Source of the DNA: Hirundichthys speculiger
Taxonomy: Eukaryota > Chordata > Actinopteri > Beloniformes > Exocoetidae
Reading direction: 5' to 3'
Assembly (NCBI GenBank): GCA_018398805.1
Contig: JAGFBZ010000178.1
Coordinates: 1,585,001 to 1,649,000, forward strand
Length of the DNA stretch: 64,000 nucleotides
Shown: one piece after another, positions 47,101 through 58,745 of the stretch
Layout of the letters: each line of letters begins with the position of its first letter
Position numbering within the stretch: position 1 is the stretch's first letter
Notes under the pieces: model-generated
The model's database searches: none
Told to the model about the DNA's origin: nothing
The model's input: only the letters and a program-made list of their open reading frames with translations
Translations under genes and position numbers: made by a program

Positions 47101-48945
47101 AAGGAACTGTTGGATTCATTTTCTTTTTTTTTTTTTTGTATGAATTAGTACTGAATGAAGAGCAGGTTTAGACGATATGAAACGAGCCCTCCAACCCATA
47201 CGATCTCGCACATCATTTGTTCATACTGCTGAATACCTGCAGGTTTCATGATCACATGATGTCAAAAGATGCTTGCATGAAAAGCACTCGTTCAGTCAGC
47301 GTGTGATATCCTAAAAATGTGGCCAAATCAAATCAAAAACTTATTTTTTTTAATGCATTACCTGAACGGATCAGTTGGTTTCAGACACGTTACTCAACAT
47401 GTTAAAGTAAAATATTACATTACCAGACAATCTAGAAGTGCTCCAGTTGGGCCAAGTGGGTTCAACCCTCCGTAAGTACTGAAATTCACCTCAGATCACC
47501 CCATGTTTGTGGACAGCCGCAGTACATTTGCGTTGTTACCACATTTCTGTGTTGGATTGCAAAATCACTGCAAAATTGGGGTATTGACACGACAACACAA
47601 GGAGCCACTTGGTCTCCGTGCGCCGGTTTGCCTCTGGCTGCAGACCGGGGTTAAATTTGAATCCTACTTTCATGTCAGGGTGCTTCTGTGGCAATATCTG
47701 CTGCACACAGGGCACACAAGGCTACTTTATTCCTGCAGAAAATAAAGAGAGGCAAAACGCTTGCCACGTGAACTCGCACCTGTTGTGGATCCATTGTAAC
47801 CTTGACGACTGCATCCGCAGACTCTTACATTAGTTTTCTTTCAACGTTCAGCACACTTCAACTCTTTTTTTTTCCCGCTTTCCACGTTCCGTCCTTCCCC
47901 TTTTGTGCTTCTTTCCTCTCGTTCCCCCGTCCACGTTCCTGAACACTTTTATCTCTCCTCCCTCTCTCCATCCCTTTGTTGCCAACCCACCCCTCAGGTT
48001 TAATGAAGTCTGCTCTTGTGCAATCTCGCTGCGATCAGGCCCTCTCACCTCCCCGCTCTGACTCAGGTGTGTTTTCCAACAGAGAGCCATTGTTCTCGGG
48101 AACCTCAGCTGAAGGCTGCCTGGCACAAGCACACACCTGCCACCAACAATGATACCTTTATTCACCTCACACACACACACACACACACACCACACACACC
48201 GACATGCAGAGGAGCAGCTCCCCGGCAACATCTGAATGCGGATGGCTTGAGGCCGCCCTCTCGTTATCTCCAGCGGAGGAATGAAGAAGTAAAAGTAGCT
48301 GGGCGAGGAAGGGGGGGGTACAGATTACATGGCCAAGTTGTTGTTTGCACAAGTTGGTGTCATATTTGATTACAGAGGATCCGTTAAGGGACTCTTGAGG
48401 ACCTGCACCTCTGGCGACGTTAATGTTTAACGCGCGGCAACGTCAGAAACGCGTTTGGTCTCAGGCCGCGGGTCTCAGAAATCAAAGGCGACCTTCTGTC
48501 GCACGGACGCAGAGACCCGGGGATTTCCAATCCACCTGCTGCAGTTTATGTTTAAGGAAACGGGCAGCTAATCCTTCACTTCCTTCTACCGCAGAAACCC
48601 GATGTTGGCGCGGACCTCGGGGGCACACAGACGGGGGGGTGGGGGGGGGGGGAATGGATGCAGTAAGCAGAAGAAAGGAATGTGGCCGAGATAAGACGAA
48701 GGGGGGAGAAGGGGAGCGGAGGAAGGAGCTTGTGCGGCTGAGATGTCACGACGGCACCACCTGTTAACGGCCGCAGGCCTGCAGGCGGGCTTTTCAAGGT
48801 CTCAGGTATCAGCGCGTGAGTCCGCGCTCGCTTGTGAGGGAAGGACGGAGCCTGGTCTCATTGTGATAGGATTTCACCTTACCGTACCTGGTGAATGCAC
48901 CGATTATGTTCTGACACCTGGAAGACTCCCCCCTCCCCCACCCGA
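44171..48945. other. No gene recognised
   Basis: About 4.8 kb. A 77-codon frame at 44646-44879 starts with ATG and ends in QKSSI; it has no domain I recognise. The segment 44200-44330 resembles a dispersed repeat (ACTGCCTGGTACAAAAAACG). A CA microsatellite lies at 48167-48200, and a G-rich tract at 48630-48652. No rRNA, tRNA or clear exon. Confidence 0.35.
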
Positions 48946-48953
48946 ACGCCAAC

Positions 48954-49617
48954 CAGTGTTGCCAGATTGGGCGGTTTCCCGCCCAATTGGGCTACTTATG
49001 ATTACAGCTGGCGGGGAAAAAATGCATTGGGAGGGTATACACAATTTGGGCTGCTTTTACCAACATCTGGCAGTTTTTTAAATATTGTGAAAACAGCACA
49101 ACAAACTGTTATTTATGGTTTAAAAACAGTACAAATACAAAATTCAGTATACTTCGCTCACTCGTACTGTGGTCATCCAATTTAAAAAATATTAAATCGT
49201 AGTGAGTTATTCAGTCGCTGTAACAATGCGCTATCGTGACGTCACCTTCAACAGTCTGAGGCAGAAGCCCGCTCTCTCTCAAACTCAAAGTTAGAGGCTG
49301 TTCTGTTAGCAAAATAAGTAGGCTATCATGCCGAAGTGGGGAAAATATAAGAAATGGTGTTTACGTGGTTGATGTTACTGCTGCTGTGTTAACTTGGGAT
49401 ACACGAGTGCATTTTTGCACATTTTCTGTGACATGCACTATATGCAACTATTCATTTAGGCTTAATTGTTTAACACTGTAAAAACATTTAAATCCACGTT
49501 TATTCAAATATGAAATGTTTTCATATGAAAACACTTATTGGGTGTTTTTTTTCCTGAAGTGGGCGGGTTTTGGAACGCGATTGGGCGGAAATGGCTCAAC
49601 CAAATCGGGCAACACTG
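48954..49617 (+). mobile_element. hAT non-autonomous element with a residual transposase start
   Basis: Starts CAGTGTTGCCAGATTGGGCG and ends ATCGGGCAACACTG. The 8-bp flanks ACGCCAAC (48946-48953) and ACGCCAGC (49618-49625) differ by one base. At 49328 an ATG opens MPKWGKYKKWCLRG then stop, like the first residues of some hAT transposases. Confidence 0.82.
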
Positions 49618-49625
49618 ACGCCAGC

Positions 49626-50656
49626 CCCTCTTCTCGGGTTAGACAGCGGGTTTGTGAGGTCTATCTGTCATATTTACAATAACTGACTTGAAGGGGGATT
49701 GGAGGCGAGAAGGAGAGAAACGTCCCATTAAACTGTTATCGCGTGTGCGGTGTGTGGCGCAGTGTAACTACAGTACAAAGCAGCGTCGCTGTCGTCTGTA
49801 TGAGGAAGTGGCTGGGGTTAAATTAGGAGATCTGTTTTATGCTTCAAAACAACACAAGTTCACAACCTGGGCTTTCTAGATCCACTTCTTTTGCCTGAAC
49901 TCCAATTTGCGGTAGGGAAACTGTAAAGTTGTGAAGTATTTTGAGAATAATCTAAGTGGGTTATGTGCCGCTGACGTTGGAACATGGGGGAAAGGGGTGG
50001 AAGTGAGGCAAGGGGAACAGTGTAGGTGGGGGGGTGGGGGGGTATAGGGGGCCTTTTATAATTTTACATGTGACAGGAGTGAAGCGAGAGATGGAAATAG
50101 AACAATGGAAGAAATGCTGAGCTTCTGAGAAGGCCCTCAAAGACTTCCAACTCAGAAGCTGATAAAAGCTTTTCCACTTCATATCCCAGCACCCCCTTTT
50201 CTGTCTCTCAGAGACACACACATATATACACACACACTAACACACACACACACAGACACACCAGACATGCATCTCTCTGAAGAGAATATCTTCAAGCTTT
50301 ATGTGCATGCAGCTGAGCGACAGATCGCCAGGGTTTGACAACCATGATGGTTTCAAGCTGAGGAGACGTCTTGAAACGGAGTCACGGCAGTGTCACATCC
50401 TGATCGTGACGCGATGAAAGTAGAGTAAACATGGTAAACATGCCAGGAAATTTTGGTAAAAACTCTTAAAGTGAACAATACAATAGAAGGACGCAAGTGC
50501 CTGAAAGGAAACACAGTCTTTATCCACCGTTAGGCTGACAGTAACACAGTCTGTGGGTGAACAGGAGCGTTTCTGACTCTACTGTACAGCGAAACAGCGA
50601 GCAGACTCGTCTGTAATTAGAGGAATAAACTGGTCAGTGAACAATAGAAACTATAA
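49626..50656. other. No gene seen; G-rich tract and CA repeat
   Basis: GTGGGGGGGTGGGGGGGTAT near 50025-50045 could form a G-quadruplex on this strand. CA-rich repeat at 50214-50260. Confidence 0.4.
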
Positions 50657-50664
50657 GTGTCCAC

Positions 50665-51846
50665 TGGGGATGTAACCATATGGAAAATTTGATATCTTGA
50701 TTATAGTGACCAAATTATCACGGTTTTCGATATTATCGCAGTATTCTTAATTGCTGTACAAATGTCCAAAAAACACATACATTTAAATAATTTCAGAAAA
50801 TCTTGTGATTTTCTTGTCATACTAAAACATCAGAAGCCAAAATCGTATCAAAATGAAACTTTCACATTAAAAGGGCAAACAACTGGCACAGAAAGAGGTT
50901 TCATTTTAAATGAACAAAATAAATAACAGGAACAAAGCTTATTTGTCTGGTGCAAATTTAAATAAACACTTTAACAACCATAGTAGATCAAAATATGCAA
51001 ACAATTATCAGGAACAAAAATTATAGTGCAAGTTCAAATGAAATAAACTTTGGACTTTAAGCTGAATCGTAAACATGTATAAATATGCAAATAAATAAAC
51101 AGTTGTAAAGGAGCCAAATATGTTGTTATGAATTGTAGTTCACTCTGTGTGTCTGTGGGTGTCGCTGTGTTGTTACCTGAGGGTCAGGTATAAAGGTAGC
51201 TGCCTGTTATTGGTTAGGTGTTGGACCCGGAAGGGCAAGAGGTTTTTGACCGCTGTGGCGCTAACTGCTGGCATTATGGTTTTGGGATCAGTTAATGGAA
51301 TAAATTCATATTTTAACTACATCAGAAAGACATGGTTCTGGTCCTTTTTCGATCAACACGCAACGGTAACATTTATGAAATGTGAGTTAGCGAAGCATGT
51401 CAACCAGGTTACTCTTGGTCAAACATCTCAGTAGCTTGAAGCATTAGGCTTAGCTCCTTCAAGTTGCTTGTACAAATTACAATAAAATGTAAAAACAAGT
51501 GCTCTGGAGACAAGTTAATTGTCCTCCACCAGTTGTCCCTCTGCATTCTTAAAAAAATTAATAAAAAATATGCGCAGACCTTGGATTTCATTATTTTCGT
51601 GGTTTGGTAAATGTCCTGCGTGCTATCACCACTTTCCGCCATGGTTACGTTACGATACCGATGTTACAAGCTACATATTCACGCGAGACACAGTCACGAG
51701 TCGCTCGTAGACTTGAAAGAGGCTGATATTACATATCCTGGTAATCGACCGTGCAATAATGAGATGAAGTCAAACATAAACGGTAATCGTTATCGTGTAA
51801 AATTTTACCGCGCTTTACTGTAATAGCGGTAACCGTTCCATCCCTA
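50665..51846. mobile_element. hAT element (TRGGGATG ends) containing a candidate solo LTR
   Basis: Starts TGGGGATGTAACCATATGG and ends GGTAACCGTTCCATCCCTA. The 8-bp flanks GTGTCCAC (50657-50664) and GTATCCAC (51847-51854) differ by one base. No transposase is readable. Ends resemble those of the relic at 39818. Confidence 0.75.
51121..51371 (+). mobile_element. Candidate solo LTR
   Basis: A block of about 250 bp starts TGTTGTTATGAATTG and ends CGCAACGGTAACA, with GGTATAAAGGTAGC as a possible promoter and GGAATAAATTC as a possible polyadenylation signal. It looks like a fish LTR and lies inside a hAT element, but I found no 4-5-bp target duplication. Confidence 0.4.
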
Positions 51847-51854
51847 GTATCCAC

Positions 51855-52065
51855 GCATGCATTCACACAAGACAAGGCATCCAAGAGAGGACAGGAAAAT
51901 CAGTGTAAACTCTTTGGAATTAACTGGTTCGCTTCATTAACTTGCTCTAAATGGCAAACAAAAGACACAATCAAAAAAACAAACGAAAAATACATTTAAG
52001 TCTATAACACACAAACAATTACAATTTATTGGGGGGGGGGGGGTTTGTCGAGACACACCCATTAA
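51855..52065. other. No gene seen; poly-G tract
   Basis: Short interval with a run of 14 G at 52031-52044. Confidence 0.4.
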
Positions 52066-52069
52066 ACAC

Positions 52070-53165
52070 TGATAGTCATGCTGGAAAAGGTAAGTGAAGC
52101 CATGGACTGATTAGAAGCCCAGTTAAAGTTACTGGAATCCATTAATGAACCTCAGACCTTCTTTTATTGTTGAAAGAAACTCAAATCATTTGGAGCATCT
52201 GCTGATGTAAACCATGCCTCAGCAACAATGAGATCTCTGAAGATGTCTGGTCAAGTGGAGTTGATTTACATGAGACTGGAAAGGGATGCAACGTAGCCTC
52301 AGATTGTCCAGACGTCCATCAATCCACAGTTAGACAATTAGTCAGTAATACTGTGGTTACTCTCCTGAGAAGTGGGCGCTCGGCCATGATGGCTCAAACG
52401 GTACCAAGCAGAATCCTCAATGAGATAAAGAAGGTAAAGAGGTCTGTCATACGTAAGTCATTGAGCAGGCAGGCTGATGGCAGAACAGCATCCCAGCTGT
52501 GGAGTACAGGGGAAAGAGCACCAGGACCTGGGTTTGTTTCGCTTCAGTGTCTAAACCACTTGTTCACGTGGAAGGAAAAACGAATTTCCAAATTCACCAA
52601 AATAAAGGACAGTGTCGGGGTGACTGGTACGGCCCATTTTCTTTTGTTCCTGCTTGTTTTTCAAACTTGCTTGCTTATGCTGTGACTGGCTGCAGGCCTT
52701 GTCTTCCTCCACCCTCCTGGGCTCTGGTTGGTCTGCGTGGTCTGCTCAACTGATGGCTGAAGCCTTTTCTTGCTCTGAACAGCTTGCCACTTTGCTGAAC
52801 CTTTGAATTGTGCTTTTTGAAGGAGTTCGGTGATGCAGCAGAACTATGACCCTAAGCATCAGAGCCCAGACCTCAGTCCCATATAGATACTGTGGACCTC
52901 AAGAGAAACCAGACATCCTGCAAATGTGTGTGAGCTGAAGCGGTTCTGGAGAGAGCAATGTTCAAAAATACCTCCTGAAAGTTGTGCAGTTCTGATCCAG
53001 AGTCACCAAAAAGCACCTGCTTGAAGTCATTGCTTCTAAAGGAGGTTCAACCAGCTATCAACTCCAAAGCTTCGCTTACCTCTAGCCCTGTAAACGTTTA
53101 GTGGGTCTGTTCAATAAAGACACAAGAAATTATAATCGCCTTTTACCAGTTTATGCACATTTTGG
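52070..53165 (+). mobile_element. Degraded Tc1-like transposon (plus strand)
   Basis: GAGATCTCTGAAGATGTCTG, CGTCCATCAATCCACAGTTA and GGTACCAAGCAGAATCC (52230-52410) are from the N-terminal half. CAGCAGAACTATGACCCTAA, CCCAGACCTCAGTCCCATA, GCAGTTCTGATCCAGAGTCA and CTAAAGGAGGTTCAACCAGC (52845-53060) are from the C-terminal half and 3' end. The middle (about 52530-52800) is foreign or lost. Confidence 0.75.
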
Positions 53166-53424
53166 GCCACTGCATAGCTCAAATGGGTGAGAGAGAGGCT
53201 GAAGTCCTTGTTGGAGGCTAAACAGGTTCAACTGTGATCTCTTGCTGCCTGTCCCGGATAACTGGTTGTGGTGGTGGGGTGTGGTTTTGCTCAGCTTCAG
53301 GAGGTCATGTGATGTAGTGCTTTGGGGCCCTGGGTCCTCTGATGGTGGAGGTTGCAGCGGTACACCGGGAGCAGTCTGAACGGAGCTTCCACCCAACGGA
53401 GCTGCTGCAGGCGCAAGCAGAGAA

Positions 53425-53470
53425 GCAGGTGCTGCAGGAGCTGCAGGAGCTGCAGGAGCTGCAGGTGCAA
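53425..53470. repeat. 9-bp tandem repeat
   Basis: GCAGGAGCT repeated about four times; on the minus strand it reads PAA/APA units. Low-complexity. Confidence 0.85.
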
Positions 53471-53702
53471 CCCCTACCACCGCGCCTATCTATGGATAAT
53501 GGATAATCTGTTTATAATGACTGTATACCTTTACATGGAGATGTAAGTAGTGGATCAGATGGAGCATATCAAGCTCCATCTGAGCACATAAAACCACACA
53601 GAGGTGTATGCATCTTGTCTGTGGAGATTATCTGAAAAACTCTGGAGGTTTTTCAATTTTTATTACATTTTTTTTTAGGTGCATTTTTACTCTTCTGCAA
53701 GA

Positions 53703-54472
53703 TAGAGGTCTTCGGAACAACCCGACAACCCGAAAACCTGAGGTTTCAACCCGACCTGAATCGGGTCCTGGGTCCATTTAAAAGACGTGACTCCGGGTTC
53801 GGGTTGGAATCGGTACAGTTAGTCTCGGGTCCGGTCGGTGGTCTCTGACAGGCTGGGTCCGCGTTTACTCGAGAGAGTTAAAGATGTTGGCGGTGGCAGC
53901 CTAATGTCAGGACTCGGGGCAGTTAAATGATTATTAATTAACGTGGCGTGTTAGTCCTGAAACAATCGTGTTGCCGTAGCGTGTTATTAGCGGTTTGCCC
54001 GGCAGCTGTAAAGCACAACGGATCACCAACATGACAACGCTGGATGAGAGAACATATTTACGACACGTCCTGACCGGTGTAGGCTGTTAGCGTTAGCAGT
54101 TGCTACCAATAGCATCTGTATCCACAAAGAAAATAACAACGTGGATTTATTCTTGTTTACATCACGTAGTCTATGTAGCAACTGAACCGGGTAGAAGAAG
54201 ACAACTTTATGTAAGAAAATCAAGTTTTATTCAACGCTAGACAACTTTAACATGAGCAACTGTGGGCTGTATTGTCTCGGTTCTATTCGGGTAACTCGGT
54301 TCGGTTTGTGGTCGGAAACTAAAGACTCAGGTCGGGTCGGTTCCGGGTCCAAATATTGCAGGGTCCATTCGGGTTCAGAGCCCCGGACTTATGATAATAG
54401 CTCGGGTCGGGTCGGTTTCATGGGTCCATTCCGGTTCGGGTCCATGAAAGTGGACCTGTGAAGACCCCTCTA
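53703..54472. mobile_element. hAT-like non-autonomous element, copy 2 (inverted relative to copy 1)
   Basis: Ends TAGAGGTCTTCGGAACAACC and GAAGACCCCTCTA. The 8-bp flanks CTGCAAGA (53695-53702) and CTGCAGGG (54473-54480) agree at six positions. It also contains an extra segment near 54195-54250 bordered by AGACAACTTTA repeats. Confidence 0.72.
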
Positions 54473-54480
54473 CTGCAGGG

Positions 54481-55825
54481 GCATCTAGTGGCCTTGCATC
54501 TAACCTGAAATATGAAAGACTTTCACTGATGCACCCTTTAAATGTGACACGTCTTTGTCACAGTGCGATGTGCCACTTGTTTGTGTGTTTTCATGTCTGC
54601 TTCCTGAGTTTTTTTTTATTTTGCACACAACTTTCTATTCTCATGTCTTTCTTGGTTTCTTCCCTTCTGAACCGCGTCGAGAGAGCTGAGAGAGGGAAGC
54701 TAATTAGAGTTGTGCCGTCTTGGAAGTTGAGGAGTAGGGGGGATTGTTAGCTGGCGGACTCACGGCGGCTCGCTGCGACGTGATTGATTTGGACTGTCGC
54801 GGCGCTCAGCTGGGTGTCATCGCATGGCGACAAATAAAGGATTACATCGTCTCACGGTAACACCCCCACCACCAGCCCCGAACGTTGCCACCATTGTTCG
54901 CCTCACATCAAAGCACAAAGGAAACACATTAACATTTTTAATCAGAGGCGAGGCTGGACGCTGTGCAGGCACCCAGTGATGAATTTTTGCTTTAATCTCT
55001 TGGGTGCCCCCTCTTCTCCCCTTAAAATGATCTCCTTCAAAAGTCTCAGTGCACGCACACACATGCGTGGACTGTCACTGCACACACATTTGGACAAAGA
55101 CACATGTCTGCGAGGTCATGCCTAGAGTTAACAGAGGGGCCCAGTGGTGGGAAATTAACGGGCCATCTGCAGGCAGACTTCTATCAACATTTGAGTTTGT
55201 ACTTATTTCACAAGACAAAAGTCTGAGTTTTTTTTTTCTTCTTTTTTGTTTTGCTGTTTTTTTTTTCTGACAACCCAGAAAACGAGGGCCACCAAAAGGC
55301 CAGGATGCAAAAGGATAATTAGGGCTGCGCTCCTGGTGAGAAGACAAAGACGATGCTAATTCAATTCATGAAGGGGTCTTCTGCCAATTACACACAGGGT
55401 TGCTCTCTCCGCTGACTGAACAATCGCACAGCTGAGTGGTTGAGGTTAAAGGAAGCAGCGTTTTGGAATAAAATAGGCTCTGATTGGTGTGTCCCTTCGG
55501 CACACTCAGGAATAATTGAGCTAATAAAGTGCCTCAACTGGCTCCTTCTTGATCTGGAGTTAACCTGGAAGAGGAGTAAAAAGGAAGAAAGACTGTAGGC
55601 AATAAAGACTTTTATTTCATCATTTAGGTTTTTATCATTTGGCAATTGATTGTGACATTTAAAGGTTCTTATTTAGACATTTAAAAAAGAATGTCTCTTT
55701 TTGGTATCTGAGCTATATAAACAACCCAAGAAAGAATTAAATTACAACAACAAACTGTATTTAAATTTAATTAACTTGGAAAGTACCCCATGACCCTACA
55801 TAGGATTAAACGGGTAAGTATTTAT
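54481..55825. other. No gene recognised
   Basis: No exon or element assigned; short T runs near 55230-55265. Confidence 0.35.
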
Positions 55826-55826
55826 A

Positions 55827-56514
55827 CAGTGATTCCTTATTTTTCGCGGTTAATGGGGACCGGCGCCCCCCCCACGTAAATCAAAATCTACGAAATGGGA
55901 GCCGGAGCCCCCCGAGCCTAAATAATGTGTTTAAAATATGTTTAAAAACCCCAAAAAAGTAGCGAGGCACTGCAGCGAAACAAGACAAAGGCTCGACTGT
56001 GGTCTTTCTGTTACCTTCACAGCCTCTGGTCTCTGAACCGTAAGTAAACAAACCGCTGGTATTGTGCTATTTTTGGCTTGTAATTAGCGGCTAACATGCT
56101 AACAACAACAAAAGAAACAGTCCGGTTTTCTCTGCATGGAACGAGCACTTTATTCTGGCACTGCAGGAACTTGTAACATCACACAGGTTGTATTGTTGGG
56201 CTCCTGTCGGTTAACAGAGAATGTAAATCTATACATGCTGGGCTGCTGTTGATGCTCACTACAGTTTTCAACTAACCCCGTTTTCTTCTGCCGTCCCACA
56301 ACACACACACTCCATTACCCATAAGGCTACCTTCTTAAAGGGGCTAGGCTGGCTCACAGCATTTCTTCACTGTTAGAGAACATGCACAACAACCTGTGAT
56401 GTTTCCGCGATTTAAAAAAATGTTTAAAATTATATTATATACTTATATACTGAAAAATCTGTGAATAACTAAAACCGCGGAACTTAAACTGCGAACTTGG
56501 CAAAGGGATCAGTG
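55827..56514. mobile_element. Tigger-type miniature element, copy 2
   Basis: Starts CAGTGATTCCTTATTTTTCG and ends AAAGGGATCAGTG, with TA on both sides (55825-55826, 56515-56516). It matches 16893-17384 but has about 190 extra bases around 56060-56275. Confidence 0.82.
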
Positions 56515-57425
56515 TATTCCAAGTATTTGTTGCATTATTCAATATTTCAGAGCAAATTATCATTCAGTAATTCAGTAACTTGCGGGTCAGTTTAATGTCG
56601 TGTTAAAGCAACAGTCCAGGCAAAAACAACCCTAGATGTAGTCCATACAAGTCGACGATCAATGCAGAGCAAACTACTGTCCGAAGACACAAAAAGAGGA
56701 AAGTCCATGGCCTCTGCTTCCAGAGACCTGGATCGGTCCTTAATTATTTACTAAAAAATAGGCAATGGCTAGAAGTCAAGGCCATGAACTCTCCTCTTTT
56801 TTTGTCATAGGACAGTTGTTGCACGACATCAGTAGTCAACCTGTGTTGACTTCGGAGACGTCTTCTGGCTGCTGGGTTCGCTGCTGCTCTTGCAATCCCT
56901 CCTCTTCCTCCACCAGCAGGCTCCGGGTCTAAGGATCAGGACGGTCTGTTCATCAGTGGGGACTGATTAAATTGGAGCCGAGATGCCAAACCTCAAGTGT
57001 GCCTGTCATTAATGAAGCTTTTGAAGAACTCATTGCAGAGGTTGACAGACTAAAATGTTATTCTTCAGAAATCCTCACAGTAATGTAAGTAGGACCCTTG
57101 TTTGCACAACATTTGCTGTTCATGTGAGACTGGACAGCTTTTTCCTGTACAGTGGAGGGCCAACCGGAGATCTGCAGTGTTTTCGAGCTATCATTTAGTT
57201 GGAGACTTGGCTGTCCAACTCTTTAAAACAGGGCAGGGTAGGGTGGTTGGGGCCAATCAAACGGAGCCCAACCGTGTAACAGGAAAGAGCCAAAAGTGAT
57301 CCCTACTGACCCACTAAGAAATGCCAGCACAACCTTTTACTGAAAAGAACCAGGATGCTCTTTCAGATGTCCAGTTGTCATCAGAGTACACCGGATAAAA
57401 CAGCTACAAATATTGTTTGAATGAT
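56515..57425. other. No gene seen
   Basis: Unassigned. A frame at 57102-57299 has no known domain. Confidence 0.35.
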
Positions 57426-57429
57426 ACAA

Positions 57430-57755
57430 AATCATCCATCCATTATCTACACCCCCTTATTCCTGTACAGGGTCATGGTAATCTGCTGGAGCCTATTACA
57501 ACTCTCTTCAGGTGAAAGGCAGGGCTACGAGGCCAACAGTCATCTGGCAGGATCCACATTTAGACAAACAACCATGCACACTCACTTCTGCTGGTGATTC
57601 TGATTAATTAACCCCTTTATACATATTTTAAGACCATGAGAGGAAGCTTGAGAAAACTCACACAAGCTCGGCGAGAACATGCAAACTCAGAATGGCCTCT
57701 GTCAGGACTCAAACCAGGAACCTTCTTGCCATGAGATGGCAGCACCAAGCACTGA
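57430..57755 (+). repeat. Copy of a common dispersed fish repeat
   Basis: CATCCATCCATTATCTACAC, CCTGTACAGGGTCATGG, CTGGAGCCTATTACA, GAGAACATGCAAACTCAG and CCAGGAACCTTCTTGCCATG occur in the order of an abundant fish dispersed repeat. Its normal end, GCTAACCACTGAGCCACCGT, is where the adjoining minisatellite begins. Confidence 0.7.
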
Positions 57756-58745
57756 GACACCAACACCACTAACCACTGAAACACCAACACTGCCAACCAC
57801 CAAGACACCAACACCGCCAACCACCGAGACACCAACACCACCAACCACTGAGACACCAACACCGCCAACCTCCGAAATACCAACACCGCCAACCACCGAA
57901 ACACCAACACCACCAATCACTGGGACACCAAGACCGCCAACCACCAGGACACCAACACCACCTACCACAAGACACCAACACCACCAATTACCAAGCCACC
58001 AGCACTGCCAACCACAGAGACACCAACACCATCAACCACAGAGACACCAACACCACCAACCACAGAAACACCAACACCACCAACCACAGAGACACCAACA
58101 CTGCCAACCACCGAGACACCAACACCGGCAACCACCGAAACACCAACACCACCAACCACTAAGGCACCAACACCACCAACCACAGAAACACCAACACCAC
58201 CAACCACTGAGACACCAACACCGCCAACCTCCGAGACACCAACACCACCAACCACAGAAACACCAACACCGTCAACCACCGAGACACCAACACCACCGGC
58301 AACCACCGAAACACCAACACCACCAACCACCGAGACACCAACACCGGCAACCACCGAAACACCAACACCACCAACCACCGAGACACCAACACCGGCAACC
58401 ACCGAAACACCAACACCACCAACCACCGAGACACCAACACCGGCAACCACCGAAACACCAACACCAGCAACCACTGAGACACCAACACCAGCAACCACTG
58501 AGACACCAACACCACCAGCCACAGAAACACCAACACCGCCAACCACTGAGACACCAACACTGCCAACCACAGAAACACCAACACCGCCAACCACTGAGAC
58601 ACCAACACCACCAACCACGGAGACAACACCAACACCGCCAACCACCGGGACACCAACACCGCGAACCACCGAGCCACCAACACCGCCAATCACCGAGACA
58701 CCAACACCACCAACCATCAACCCTGCCAACCACCGGGACACCAAC
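57750..58745. repeat. 24-bp minisatellite, about 41 copies
   Basis: Units read GAGACACCAACACCACCAAC plus CACC, with a 24-bp (8-codon) period, over about 1 kb. Variants CCGGCAACCACCGAAACACC form an alternating sub-pattern at 58290-58450. Because 24 is a multiple of three, long open frames exist on both strands (TPTPPTTE-like in one, HQHHQPPR-like after a one-base shift near 57960, VGGVGVSV-like on the minus strand). These are by-products. Confidence 0.92.

Noticed and set aside
53151..53480. Alanine/proline-rich minus-strand protein
   Set aside because: The repeated part is a 9-bp tandem repeat and the rest overlaps the end of a Tc1 relic.
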